Both the position numbers and the translations under genes were made by a program. A DNA stretch of 64,000 bases from Pseudoalteromonas sp. 0303. GTDB lineage: Bacteria > Pseudomonadota > Gammaproteobacteria > Enterobacterales > Alteromonadaceae. The notes beneath the pieces are model-generated. The model was not told the DNA's origin. It made no database searches and was given only the letters and a program-made list of their open reading frames with translations. The DNA lies in contig NZ_JABVXF010000011.1 of the NCBI RefSeq assembly GCF_013349995.1, positions 55,196 through 119,195 of the forward strand, written 5' to 3'. Each line of letters starts with the position of its first letter. Position 1 is the stretch's first letter. Below, piece after piece: positions 44,312 to 52,509 of this stretch.

Positions 44312-45560
44312 CAAACCCCCTTAATAATTCAAGCCATTCTGTCAATTCAGAATCAGTGATCTGATTTTCCACGTTAAGCCTTCTTGTTTCATATCCCAAA
44401 AATTCAATATCGTCTGCTGATAAATCCTGCGCTAATTCCTCTATACACACATCGATACTCAACAGGCCTTCTGAAAATTTTTTAAAAATACTCGATTTGA
44501 TAGATAAACCGGTTGATTCGATATGCTCGCTTAAAAAACGTGTAAGGCTTTCTTCCTCTTTAGCAATAATGGAATACATTTTCATTTGTAAAGTTCGAGT
44601 AATATGTAGCTCTTCCATAACAGCAACACGCCCACCACCGCGCTTGTTTAATAAACGTTGATGGATAATAGATTTGGTAGAGCCAGCTAATTTCAACAGT
44701 TTTGATTTTTGCTGCTCTGCGGGTAAATCATCAACTAATCTTTCTAACGCATTCGAACAATTGTTTGTATGGCCTGTAGCAAAAACCAAGTGGCCTGTTT
44801 GAGCTGCCAAAATCCCTGCATCAATTGATTCGGCATCACGAAGCTCACCTAGCAAAATGATGTCAGGTGAACGTCTTAGCATGTGTTTGATGAATTTACT
44901 GAATGAAACGACATTGGTCCCTAGCTCACTTTGTATAACCCTTGATAGACGATTCTTAACTTGTTTAAGGTCATATTCAATTGGATCTTCAACCGTGAGT
45001 ATATGCTTGCGCATTGTCTGGATAATGTATTTAAACAATGAGGCTATTAATGTTGTCTTACCTGAACCTGTCGGGCCTGTCACCAAGACCAGACCATCTT
45101 TATTCTTTGTTACATCAATAATACGCTGTGGTAGTTTTAATTCTTGAACCGATGGTGGTTCCCCCTCGGTAGGACGAAGCACAACTTCAATACCTTCATT
45201 TATCGCTGTTACGCTATTGCCTGCGCTTGCATCAACCCTGAACCGAAGTTTTTCATCTTTACCAAACAGAAATGAATAGGCGAACCCAAAAGGCCTACCG
45301 CTTCTTAATTCTGTTTGAGCTGATGTTTGATAGATATCCTTAAGCAATTGAGCCAATTCGTTATAAGAAATATCTCTACGAGAAACGTTGTGTGTGATGT
45401 TATCTTTCTTAATACCTAGTGGTTCATTTGACTCAAGAAAAATATCATTTGCACCGACCTCTTTCACAGCCCATACCAAAAAGTTATTAAAGTCTGATTC
45501 CGTAAAACCGATCTGAGGACAGTCTTTCCACTCATAAGTTAATTCATCTTGACTATTCAT
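44298..45560 (-). CDS. dotB: DotB (TraJ)-like secretion ATPase
   Basis: About 420 aa. The start is the ATG at 45560 with AAAGGTGG six bases upstream, overlapping the dotC end. Walker A VTGPTGSGKTT (about residues 160-170), an Asp box VEDPIEYDL and the Walker B region DIILLGELRDAESI, followed by GHLVFATGHT, identify a VirB11/PilT-type hexameric ATPase. DotB powers assembly or transport at the cytoplasmic face with DotO. DotO is not in the window. Confidence 0.92.
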   Translation of the reverse strand: MNSQDELTYEWKDCPQIGFTESDFNNFLVWAVKEVGANDIFLESNEPLGIKKDNITHNVSRRDISYNELAQLLKDIYQTSAQTELRSGRPFGFAYSFLFGKDEKLRFRVDASAGNSVTAINEGIEVVLRPTEGEPPSVQELKLPQRIIDVTKNKDGLVLVTGPTGSGKTTLIASLFKYIIQTMRKHILTVEDPIEYDLKQVKNRLSRVIQSELGTNVVSFSKFIKHMLRRSPDIILLGELRDAESIDAGILAAQTGHLVFATGHTNNCSNALERLVDDLPAEQQKSKLLKLAGSTKSIIHQRLLNKRGGGRVAVMEELHITRTLQMKMYSIIAKEEESLTRFLSEHIESTGLSIKSSIFKKFSEGLLSIDVCIEELAQDLSADDIEFLGYETRRLNVENQITDSELTEWLELLRGFDETV

Positions 45561-46380
45561 GAGCACCACCTTTATTAAATACAGGCTTCCAATCGGTTAC
45601 TTTATTGAAACGCGAGTCGAGCTGTATCGAATATTTAACATCATTCAAGTTAATAGTTTTCCCTGAATCCAACAGCATTACACTTGACTCATTTTTTATT
45701 AACTTTGGCAATTTCACTATATTTTGAGCAAGTAAATAGCGAAAGCGATACAGCCCAGCTACGTCTTTACTTAATTTATTAAGGTCACTTGAGAAAATAC
45801 TGTTAGCTTGTTCCACTCCACGAAACCACCCACGTTTAAATTCACTTGCCCACAATTCGCTTTCTTGATTTGTTCTAGGGTAAGAGTTCCGAATAGGTTT
45901 CCTTGGTTTCGCTATATTGCGAACTAAATAGTCACGCCATGTAGGGACTTGTGAAACTATTTTAGGTGGTTTATCCAAAGTGTATGACATATGAACCGAT
46001 CGTGCTTCGCGGTCACTGCTTTTTACATATATACGCTCTGCTTCGAGCACGGTAGGCATGAGCATTTTGCCGTCAATCACAAACTTAGATAGGCTTATAG
46101 CTTTATTGATAACAAATGATTTCTCATTCAGAAGAGCTTGAATTTCATTGTTTCTGTAATAAGCACCTTCTTGCATTCCCCAAGAATAGGCATCAACAGC
46201 AACCGCATTTAAGCGCATTTCCTTTGCTTCAACCTCAGCCAACTCACTTATTTCTGTATGAGAATTTCCAATCGACTTTGATAGCATTTCTTTAGCTTGT
46301 TGTGGAAGCTCATCTTTTGAATAGATCGGAAATGAAATAGCCATAATCATCGCAGATATAACGTATTTACTCGCTCGCAT
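45553..46380 (-). CDS. dotC: DotC (TraI)-like T4BSS core protein, apparently without lipobox
   Basis: 275 aa. A signal-like N-terminus (SAMIMAISFPIYS) is followed by the DotC pattern: RLNAVAVDAYSWGMQEGAYYRNNEI, MPTVLEAE, PTWRDYLV, and ESELWASEFKRGWFRGVEQANSIF. DotC normally is an outer-membrane lipoprotein that works with DotD to place DotH. No lipobox cysteine is visible at the end of the signal region here. It overlaps dotD upstream and dotB downstream, so the three are co-translated. Confidence 0.88.
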   Translation of the reverse strand: MRASKYVISAMIMAISFPIYSKDELPQQAKEMLSKSIGNSHTEISELAEVEAKEMRLNAVAVDAYSWGMQEGAYYRNNEIQALLNEKSFVINKAISLSKFVIDGKMLMPTVLEAERIYVKSSDREARSVHMSYTLDKPPKIVSQVPTWRDYLVRNIAKPRKPIRNSYPRTNQESELWASEFKRGWFRGVEQANSIFSSDLNKLSKDVAGLYRFRYLLAQNIVKLPKLIKNESSVMLLDSGKTINLNDVKYSIQLDSRFNKVTDWKPVFNKGGAHE

Positions 46381-46858
46381 ATTCCACCTGTATGACTTTT
46401 TCTTTCATCTTAAGTGTAACTTTTGCGCGTTGTCTGGCTTGATTACCTGCATCAGCAAGTATGTCGATTAATTTTCTGCGTTTTGTATCTACATAAACAA
46501 TAATCCCGTTCGATGGCCTAACATTAAGGTATCTAGGCGGGTTTAGACCTGCGATTTCTGATATTTGCTCTAACAAAGGCTCTATTGGGCCTACCCATTG
46601 ATCACCTAGTGAGTAATACGCATCCAAAGACGGGATGAAATGCATATCAAAATCACCAATTCGCTCACTGCCTGCCTCTATATAACGAGCAGACTCAATT
46701 TCATACAACTTGCGCTCATATTCAGAAATATCCTTTGCCACTTGTAAAAGTTGAGCGATAGCAGGATCTGGCTCGTCAACGACAATATTTTTTTTGCTTG
46801 AAGCACAGCCTGCAATAACCAACAAGCAAAGTGAAATCGATATTTTTATGCAACGCAT
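46367..46858 (-). CDS. dotD: DotD (TraH)-like outer-membrane lipoprotein
   Basis: 163 aa. A signal peptide ends in LVIAGC, a good lipobox. The C-terminal domain has DQWVGPIEPLLEQISEIAG, NVRPSNGIIVYVD and ILADAGNQARQRAKV, typical of DotD/TraH, whose fold resembles secretin N-domains. It heads the operon dotD-dotC-dotB-icmT-parM-parR-tcpQ-like. The promoter should lie in 46859-47060, where I see no clear shared-type module. Confidence 0.88.
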   Translation of the reverse strand: MRCIKISISLCLLVIAGCASSKKNIVVDEPDPAIAQLLQVAKDISEYERKLYEIESARYIEAGSERIGDFDMHFIPSLDAYYSLGDQWVGPIEPLLEQISEIAGLNPPRYLNVRPSNGIIVYVDTKRRKLIDILADAGNQARQRAKVTLKMKEKVIQVEYASE

Positions 46859-47209
46859 TTAAACACTCATTATTTAATAAATTTTCTCAACCCAAAACAG
46901 CTGTTCATTTAATTTTAAACATACCCAATAAGCCAGTAGCGATTCCTAAAAAAGCAGTCATATCGCCTTGTTGGGAGGGGTTTCCACTCAGCAAGGTTGC
47001 GTTCCAGCTTATTCAGGTAGTGTACTCGCTTTATTTGGCGGCGTGATTACCTAGTTAGGCAGTGATATCGCCCTTCTAGAAAGCCTCTAATGTTTTCAGC
47101 CTTATTAAACAACATTATTTTTAGCGCTCAACAAAAAAGTGATTATTTTGCAATTTAGATGATGTTGCTATTCACCTATTTTGATATTTTCAAAAATAGG
47201 GGGAGTATT
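46859..47209. other. divergent intergenic region with a direct repeat
   Basis: A 350-bp gene-free stretch between dotD (minus) and the recombinase gene (plus). It holds a 14-bp direct repeat, gcagtcatatcgcc at 46954 and gcagtgatatcgcc at 47059 (one mismatch). Near 47138-47151 there is the motif AGTGATTATTTTGC, also seen at 22917 with one difference. The repeats could be recombination or regulatory sites; the role is unknown. Confidence 0.5.
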
Positions 47210-48196
47210 ATGTTTCCAGAAGATAGAACACGAACAATTGATACAGAAAAGAAGTACATCATCAGAGCCAACCAATGGGTAAGCCGCTATTTTAATAATT
47301 CATCGGCACAAGAGTTAGACGGTGAATTTATTGACTATGTTGTTAACCAAACAAGAAACAAAAGCTTTTCTAACTGGCGTTTAGTTAAAGCTAGCTTAAT
47401 TCATTACTTAAATCACATTGGAAAGAATGAGTTAGCTAATCAATTAAGTGACATTGATGGTACTCATACGGACCGCAACTGTCTGATAAAAAGGACTTCT
47501 GCAAAAAAGAAAAAATCTGTTAGTGAAAAAGAAGCCGAACAAATTTCAAAATACTTGTTTTCCCAAATCAAACACAATGCAGCAGGCAAGTATGACAAGC
47601 TCACTCTTGCTATGTTTAACGCAATACTATGCGTTGGCTTAAGGCCACTGGAATGGTGTACTTGTGAATTGATCGATGAATGCATTGATGGTGTTGATGT
47701 TGAGCCGCCTATGCTCAAGGTGAAAAATGCTAAAGCGACAAATGGCAGGAGCTTTGATGAATATAGGTATGTGGGCTTGTCTATGTTAGACAAGTATCAG
47801 ATGAGCTTTATTTCATTAACGATTACGCTACTGTCAGAGCTAACTAATATTGAAGAAAAACAAGTATATGTTACGATGGCAAGCCGCAGGCTAAGAGCTA
47901 TATACACAAAATTTTACCCAAAGGCTCAAGAGAAAGTCACTATGTATAGTGGTCGGCATCAACTTATCGCAAACTTGAAAGTTGCAGGCTATTCTAAAGT
48001 TGAAATTGCAAGCGTTGTAGGTCATGGCAATGACCTTACGGCTGGTACTCATTATGCAAGAAAAGCCAGAGGCAACCGTTCGGTAAACCTCCCTTTACCC
48101 GATAAAGCAGCGATGAATAAAATTAAAGTGATCGAAAGTAAATTCAACATAAATAAAATACAATCGCCAAACACAGATCAAAGCAAAATTAAATAA
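47210..48196 (+). CDS. divergent tyrosine recombinase/integrase
   Basis: 328 aa. The ATG at 47210 has GGGGGAG four bases upstream; an in-frame reading from 47159 lacks this. The C-terminal domain keeps the catalytic Arg in GLRPLEW (about residue 145), Arg249 in SGRHQ, His272 in VVGHGN and the nucleophile Tyr282 in THYAR. The His of the usual HxxR box is replaced by Tyr246. Tyrosine recombinases integrate elements or resolve dimers. Next to a conjugative element's dotD this could be the element's integrase or resolvase; attachment sites were not identified. Confidence 0.78.
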   Translation: MFPEDRTRTIDTEKKYIIRANQWVSRYFNNSSAQELDGEFIDYVVNQTRNKSFSNWRLVKASLIHYLNHIGKNELANQLSDIDGTHTDRNCLIKRTSAKKKKSVSEKEAEQISKYLFSQIKHNAAGKYDKLTLAMFNAILCVGLRPLEWCTCELIDECIDGVDVEPPMLKVKNAKATNGRSFDEYRYVGLSMLDKYQMSFISLTITLLSELTNIEEKQVYVTMASRRLRAIYTKFYPKAQEKVTMYSGRHQLIANLKVAGYSKVEIASVVGHGNDLTAGTHYARKARGNRSVNLPLPDKAAMNKIKVIESKFNINKIQSPNTDQSKIK

Positions 48197-48573
48197 GTAG
48201 AATTCCTTTTTACGGCATGAAACAGCAACAGTTCACTTCCGATTATTAGCCGCACTTTCCCCGTTCAGCAAGTAGTTTAAATAGAAAAATGACTACCCAA
48301 CCATTCTAAGCCTGAACATATAACAACTGGATAGCCAATACGGGCTAGTAGCTCTAAATTTACGCAATTGATATAAGTACTGAAACCGGTCTAGGTAGCT
48401 TCTTTTGTAAAAACGTACTTTTAACAAGCGTTCTATTTCCCACAAGAACCATTATTGTTATGCGTGTAAATTTCGATCGTCCAGTATGTACTCCCTTGAG
48501 AATCTGTATGCTTTTTAGGGTTCTTGCTAGTAGAAGAATAATTGACTAAACCTGATCACGGGAGGTATCTGTT
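48197..48573. other. intergenic region left of the IS607-type insertion
   Basis: About 375 bp without a gene. It must contain the left end of the IS607-family element, whose borders cannot be placed because such elements lack terminal inverted repeats. On the plus strand CGCACTTTCCCCGT at 48251-48264 matches the 14-bp box of the shared promoter module, but no -10 follows at 18 bp, so it is an orphan box. Confidence 0.45.
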
Positions 48574-49137
48574 ATGAAAATTTTAGATTTTAGTCTCGTT
48601 TCAATAAGTCAAGCAGCACACTTTTATGGCGTATCTGTTCCTACAATGCGAAGGTGGGATGCGCAAGGCAGGTTAAAACCATATTGTAGAACGTTTGGAA
48701 ATCATCGCCGCTATCGGCTTTCTGCTACCGATAAAATTAAAGTTGGGTATGCGAGAGTCAGCTCTCACGATTAAAAGAAAGATCTGCAAACACAAGCTCA
48801 ATTCCTAGCTTCTAAATGCGATATAGTGCTTCAAGTTCTGGGTTCGGGCTTGAATTGTAAGAAACCAAGGTTACGTAAGTTAGTGAGCCTTTTATTGAAC
48901 CAACAAATATCAGAACTTCATCTCACTCATAAGGATAGGTTATTACGCTTCGGTCACGAGTTGATTTACCAATTGTGTCGGTGGTCTGGTTGTAAGGTTG
49001 TTGTCCATAATGAGGCTGAGCAAGTTAGCTTTGAGCAGGAGTTGGTTAAAGATGTCATCACTTTAATGACCGTGTTTTCGGCCAGGTTATATGGTAAGCG
49101 CTCGCATCAAAACAAGAAATTAAAGCAAGTAGCTTGA
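48574..49137 (+). pseudogene. tnpA: IS607-family serine recombinase TnpA, split by an in-frame stop
   Basis: The N-terminal 66 residues form a MerR-like helix-turn-helix (SISQAAHFYGVSVPTMRRWD) joined to the catalytic start GYARVSSHD with the nucleophile Ser. TAA at 48772-48774 then interrupts. The same frame continues with KKDLQTQAQF, GSGLNCKKPRLRKL and HKDRLLRFG to the stop at 49137. Related TnpA proteins read HDQK at the break, so CAA to TAA is the simplest change. No frameshift is needed. Without readthrough, TnpA is inactive. Confidence 0.88.
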
Positions 49138-49168
49138 CTACTGTATAAACCACTGTGCATTGAGGTGC

Positions 49169-50341
49169 GTGAAACTAGCATTTAAAACTCAATTAGTTCT
49201 AAACAACAAGCAAAAAACCTACATGCAAAAGGCATGTGGCGTATCCCGTTTTGCTTGGAATTGGGGCTTAGATGCATGGAATAAGCAATATAAAGCATAC
49301 ATTGATTCAGGTAAGAAAAAAGAGCTAAAGCCAAGCGGTATGATGCTCAAGAAGCAGCTCAATGCGATTAAAAAATCTGAATATCCTTGGATGTACGAAG
49401 TCACCAAATACGCCTCTCAACAACCTTTTATTTTTCTTCAACGCGCATGGTCTGATTATTTTAAAAAGAAAACCATGAACGGAAAGCCCGTAGGTAAACC
49501 GCGTTTTAAAAAGAAAGGTAAATCGACAGATTCATTTTATGTGGGTGGCGACCAAGTTGTTTTGAAAAACAATACGGTAAAAATTCCAAACTTGGGTTGG
49601 GTCAAAATGGCCGAACCTTTGAAATATGGTGGTCATATTAACTCTATGACCATAACTCGCGTTGCAGACAAGTGGTATGTCTCGTTTTCAATAGATGTTG
49701 AGGTTTCATTCATACGAAGTGAAAACCAAGCAAGTGTCGGTGTAGATCTTGGCATCAAAGAATTGGCAACATTAAGTCGCGGTAATGTTCGTTACTGGCG
49801 CACACCAAAACCTCTGCAACACTCACTTAGGAAGCTTGCCCGGTATCAGCGCAGATTGGCGAAAAAAGTAAAAGGCTCTAATGGCTTTAAAATGCTTAAG
49901 ATGAAAATAGCCAAACTTCATAAACGGATTGCTGATATTCGAAGGGATTGTCTACACCAACTCAGTTCTTATTTGGTGAAAAACTTTGGCCAAATCGTCA
50001 TTGAAGACCTGAATGTTAAAGGGATGATGGCGAATAGAAGGCTTGCCCGACATATTGCAGATGTTGGTTTTTACGAGCTACGCAGGCAGTTGGATTACAA
50101 GTCAAAGTGGTATCAAGTGATACTTCAGGTGGCCGACAGGTGGTTTCCTTCAAGTAAATTGTGTTCTGATTGTGGGCATAAGCATACAGAGCTCGCTCTG
50201 TCAGATAGAATATTTAAGTGTCCAGCCTGTGATAGTTCGAAATGCCGAGATCATAACGCGAGTTTAAATTTAGAAAATTATACGGCATGCTCAGCCGGAA
50301 GTTACGCTGTGGGAGATGTCGGCTCTGCACAAGCTGCTTAA
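49169..50341 (+). CDS. tnpB: TnpB RNA-guided nuclease (IS607-associated), apparently intact
   Basis: About 390 aa. GTG at 49169 has GAGG upstream; a TTG at 49160 is possible. The RuvC residues are present: Asp in VGVDLGIKE (about residue 193), Glu in VIEDLNVKGM (about 279) and Asp in CRDHNASLN (about 361). The zinc finger CSDC...CPAC is intact. TnpB proteins use an omega-RNA from the element's 3' end to cut the empty donor site and favour element retention. Here the nuclease frame is open although its tnpA is broken. Confidence 0.92.
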   Translation: MKLAFKTQLVLNNKQKTYMQKACGVSRFAWNWGLDAWNKQYKAYIDSGKKKELKPSGMMLKKQLNAIKKSEYPWMYEVTKYASQQPFIFLQRAWSDYFKKKTMNGKPVGKPRFKKKGKSTDSFYVGGDQVVLKNNTVKIPNLGWVKMAEPLKYGGHINSMTITRVADKWYVSFSIDVEVSFIRSENQASVGVDLGIKELATLSRGNVRYWRTPKPLQHSLRKLARYQRRLAKKVKGSNGFKMLKMKIAKLHKRIADIRRDCLHQLSSYLVKNFGQIVIEDLNVKGMMANRRLARHIADVGFYELRRQLDYKSKWYQVILQVADRWFPSSKLCSDCGHKHTELALSDRIFKCPACDSSKCRDHNASLNLENYTACSAGSYAVGDVGSAQAA

Positions 50342-51121
50342 GCAAGTGTAACCAGCATCATTGAAAGCAGAATTAATCGCCAAGCCTGTGATCAGCTTTG
50401 GGTAAGTATTTTTGGGCGGAGTATGAACCTATATTTTAACTTTAATTCCCTTTTAAACTTCAACATACACCTACTTTACTACAGTGCAATACCGTGCATT
50501 TCATTATTTTACTCTACTTTTTAGCAGACTATCCCCGCTGAAGCCCTTGTATTACGAGGCCTAGCCCAACAAGGCGCAATGCATACCTTGTTAGACAAAG
50601 TCGTGGCCTATCTGGGATGTTTAAAAGCTTTGTCAGGCGCTATATTTCCTCAACTAGGAGGTTAGCCCCCTTAGCTAGTCGGGCTTTGCCCTTAGCTAGG
50701 ATTTTCCTAATTCATTTATTAAATAACACCTCTACACCCTTGTAATACAGGGGGTTAATTAGTTCAGCTCACCAGTCTATTTCTGTTATTAACTTAATAC
50801 ACAACGCTATATATATTCAATGCACCCCAAAACACAATAACTTAGCGCTCAGGAAAATATGTGAAGTAACATGGGTAGGAAGCATAAAACAGTTCACAGA
50901 AATAGCGTTTTAAGCCATAAAAAACAACAATTGCCCCTTATAGAGCGAATTAAGGTGTACAAACTTGTGAAGTAACATGCATTTTTTATAGTAAATTAAG
51001 TGGTATCTGCGTGTTACAAAATGTGAAGTAACATGGGTAGGGAATGAAAAAGACTGTTTTTGATAGTCAGCGATAGCGTAACATCAAAAAGAGGCGGTCC
51101 TCTTAGTTCAAAACAAACACT
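50342..51121. other. 780-bp gene-free stretch between convergent genes
   Basis: The left part should contain the right end of the IS607 element and its omega-RNA. Hairpins include gggctttgccc near 50683 and an imperfect gcccaac/gttagac palindrome at 50564-50596. The right part contains direct repeats (see next entry). Because tnpB runs in from the left and the 417-aa gene from the right, neither neighbour needs a promoter here. Confidence 0.55.
50860..51041. repeat. three direct repeats, iteron-like
   Basis: TGTGAAGTAACATG occurs at 50860, 50966 and 51022; the first and third copies extend to GGGTAGG (20 bp identical). Spacing is 106 and 56 bp. The stretch 51014-51031 also reads GTTAC...GTAAC, a small inverted repeat. 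Location between two 3' ends argues for a cis-acting DNA site (replication, partition or transfer) over a promoter, but this is inference. Confidence 0.7.
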
Positions 51122-52375
51122 TTAGAGTAAAAAGCTAGTGTTGCGTGTACATGCAGCTACAGCACACTCGATAGCACGCTCAGAGCTTTCGCCTTTAAAC
51201 ACCGTATTCGTATCACCCTGCCTCTCCAACCCACCTACCTGTAACTGGCTAATTAGTTCTCGGTTAGGCTGTTGAAAAAAGGAAACGGTTAACTCACCTT
51301 TCTCATCGTCAACAGATACCTTTGCTGTATCTAAGTTGTATTCCTTCGGTTGCACAGGCTTCTTTTTCTTTCCAGGCTTAACGGGCTTGGCAGAATAATC
51401 GATGTTTAGCAATTCCGCTTTGGTGATTGTTCCATTCCAAATCGAAACCTTTTTAATTCGCCAGCCACCATAAGTAGATCCCTTCATCAAAAACGTGCCT
51501 CGGCCCATAGAATAATTTTCTCTATGCTCCGCTTTTTCATCTGCTTCAGATAAATATTTTGTCGGCTCAAATCTAGCTGCCGCCTTTCGCATTTCAGGAA
51601 ATAGATTTCGAGTATGTTTAGAGAAAGCCAAAAGAACTCGCCTTTTAGTTTCCGAACCATAATAGTCATCGTTATGGCCGCACTTATCTTCTAATAACTC
51701 CGCAATGATCACCGACTTACTTCCAGTGGGAATCAATTTTTTAAACTCATCATCAAAAGCCTGCTGTTCTTCAGCTTGCTTTTGCATTCTAGCTTTACCA
51801 GCTTCTACGATAGCATCACGTTCTGCTTTTAATTTTGCCTTAAGACCGGAAACCTGCTGCAGTGATAACTTAAAGTCCATAATGTCACCAACTGCAGGGG
51901 TGCACTCCTTATACATAATGTTAAGCGTCACCCATTTACGTTCGCAACGGTTGAATACTAATAACTCAACCATGTATGTATTAACAGTGCTCGACACGTA
52001 CCCTAACTGATTACCACCACGGTACCGATAATACACCGGCTTACCTACGGTGTCCGAAAACACTTGCTCACCAGCTTTAGGAAATACAGCAGCGCACATT
52101 ATGTCGCGAATTTTTCTATAGGTTGCACTTTGCTCAAGGTAAGCCCAACTATTGCTCTGCCAATAGAAAGCTAAATCAATTACATTCTCCGGCGTGTCAG
52201 TATCATCTGTTAATAAAAAAGAGGGCTGCACATTTTCGCTATAGCGCTCATTGTTGGTTTTTACATTTTGATTATGTAAAAGCTCACCAATCATTTGCGC
52301 CGAACCTAAATTTTGCTCGCTTGCAAAATTTGCCAAAATTGAAATTTGCTCATTAGATAGAATAGAAACAGACAT
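51122..52375 (-). CDS. unknown 417-aa protein
   Basis: A soluble protein with a Lys/Glu-rich helical stretch near residues 175-215 (KAKLKAERDAIVEAGKARMQKQAEEQQ) and a basic linker near 335-350 (KPVKPGKKKKP). It resembles no replication initiator I know, although iteron-like repeats lie beyond its 3' end. The ribosome site is AAGGAG before ATG, and the shared promoter module 1 sits 28 bp upstream. The leader is therefore very short. It is the last gene of the uniform minus-strand block. Confidence 0.75.
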   Translation of the reverse strand: MSVSILSNEQISILANFASEQNLGSAQMIGELLHNQNVKTNNERYSENVQPSFLLTDDTDTPENVIDLAFYWQSNSWAYLEQSATYRKIRDIMCAAVFPKAGEQVFSDTVGKPVYYRYRGGNQLGYVSSTVNTYMVELLVFNRCERKWVTLNIMYKECTPAVGDIMDFKLSLQQVSGLKAKLKAERDAIVEAGKARMQKQAEEQQAFDDEFKKLIPTGSKSVIIAELLEDKCGHNDDYYGSETKRRVLLAFSKHTRNLFPEMRKAAARFEPTKYLSEADEKAEHRENYSMGRGTFLMKGSTYGGWRIKKVSIWNGTITKAELLNIDYSAKPVKPGKKKKPVQPKEYNLDTAKVSVDDEKGELTVSFFQQPNRELISQLQVGGLERQGDTNTVFKGESSERAIECAVAACTRNTSFLL

Positions 52376-52402
52376 AACCGAACTCCTTAATAAGTTACGA
52401 TT

Positions 52403-52440
52403 AAGATACCAGGGTGTTTAAATCCACCAGAAAAAGTGCG
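52403..52440 (-). promoter_or_regulatory. shared promoter module 1
   Basis: Minus strand: box CGCACTTTTTCTGG (52427-52440), 18 bp, -10 TATCTT (52403-52408), start codon at 52375. Upstream are TTTATTAAAGGGTAAAG and, at about 52473-52480, gcgatagc, a partial copy of the GGCGATAGCC element. Confidence 0.7.
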
Positions 52441-52509
52441 GGTACTTTACCCTTTATTAAAAATATAATTGAGCGATAGCGATTATATGAAAAGCTTAAA
52501 CCGGACGGC

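Larger units (their letters stand above)
48574..50341 (+). mobile_element. IS607-family element (tnpA-tnpB), borders not resolved
   Basis: A MerR/serine-recombinase tnpA pseudogene is followed 31 bp later by tnpB on the same strand, the standard IS607 layout. The coordinates cover the coding part only; the real ends lie somewhat outside. IS607 elements make no target-site duplication and have no inverted repeats, so comparison with an empty site is required to place them. Confidence 0.8.

Noticed and set aside
46859-47060. A shared-type promoter for dotD
   Set aside because: A T-run box-like stretch exists near 46950, but no -10 lies at 17-18 bp; the nearest candidate is 21 bp away and poor.
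48251-48264. An additional shared promoter on the plus strand
   Set aside because: The box matches well, but no -10 element occurs at 18 bp and the nearest downstream gene is more than 300 bp away.
50564-50596. An integron attC-like palindrome (gcccaac ... gttagac with aagg/cctt inside)
   Set aside because: The core boxes fit the attC pattern, but the total length of 33 bp is far below known attC sites, there is no cassette array, and no integron integrase is present.
51122-52375. Replication initiator, suggested by iteron-like repeats nearby
   Set aside because: No winged-helix Rep pattern or known Rep motif was seen, the repeats lie at its 3' end, and its expression is tied to the accessory promoter module.
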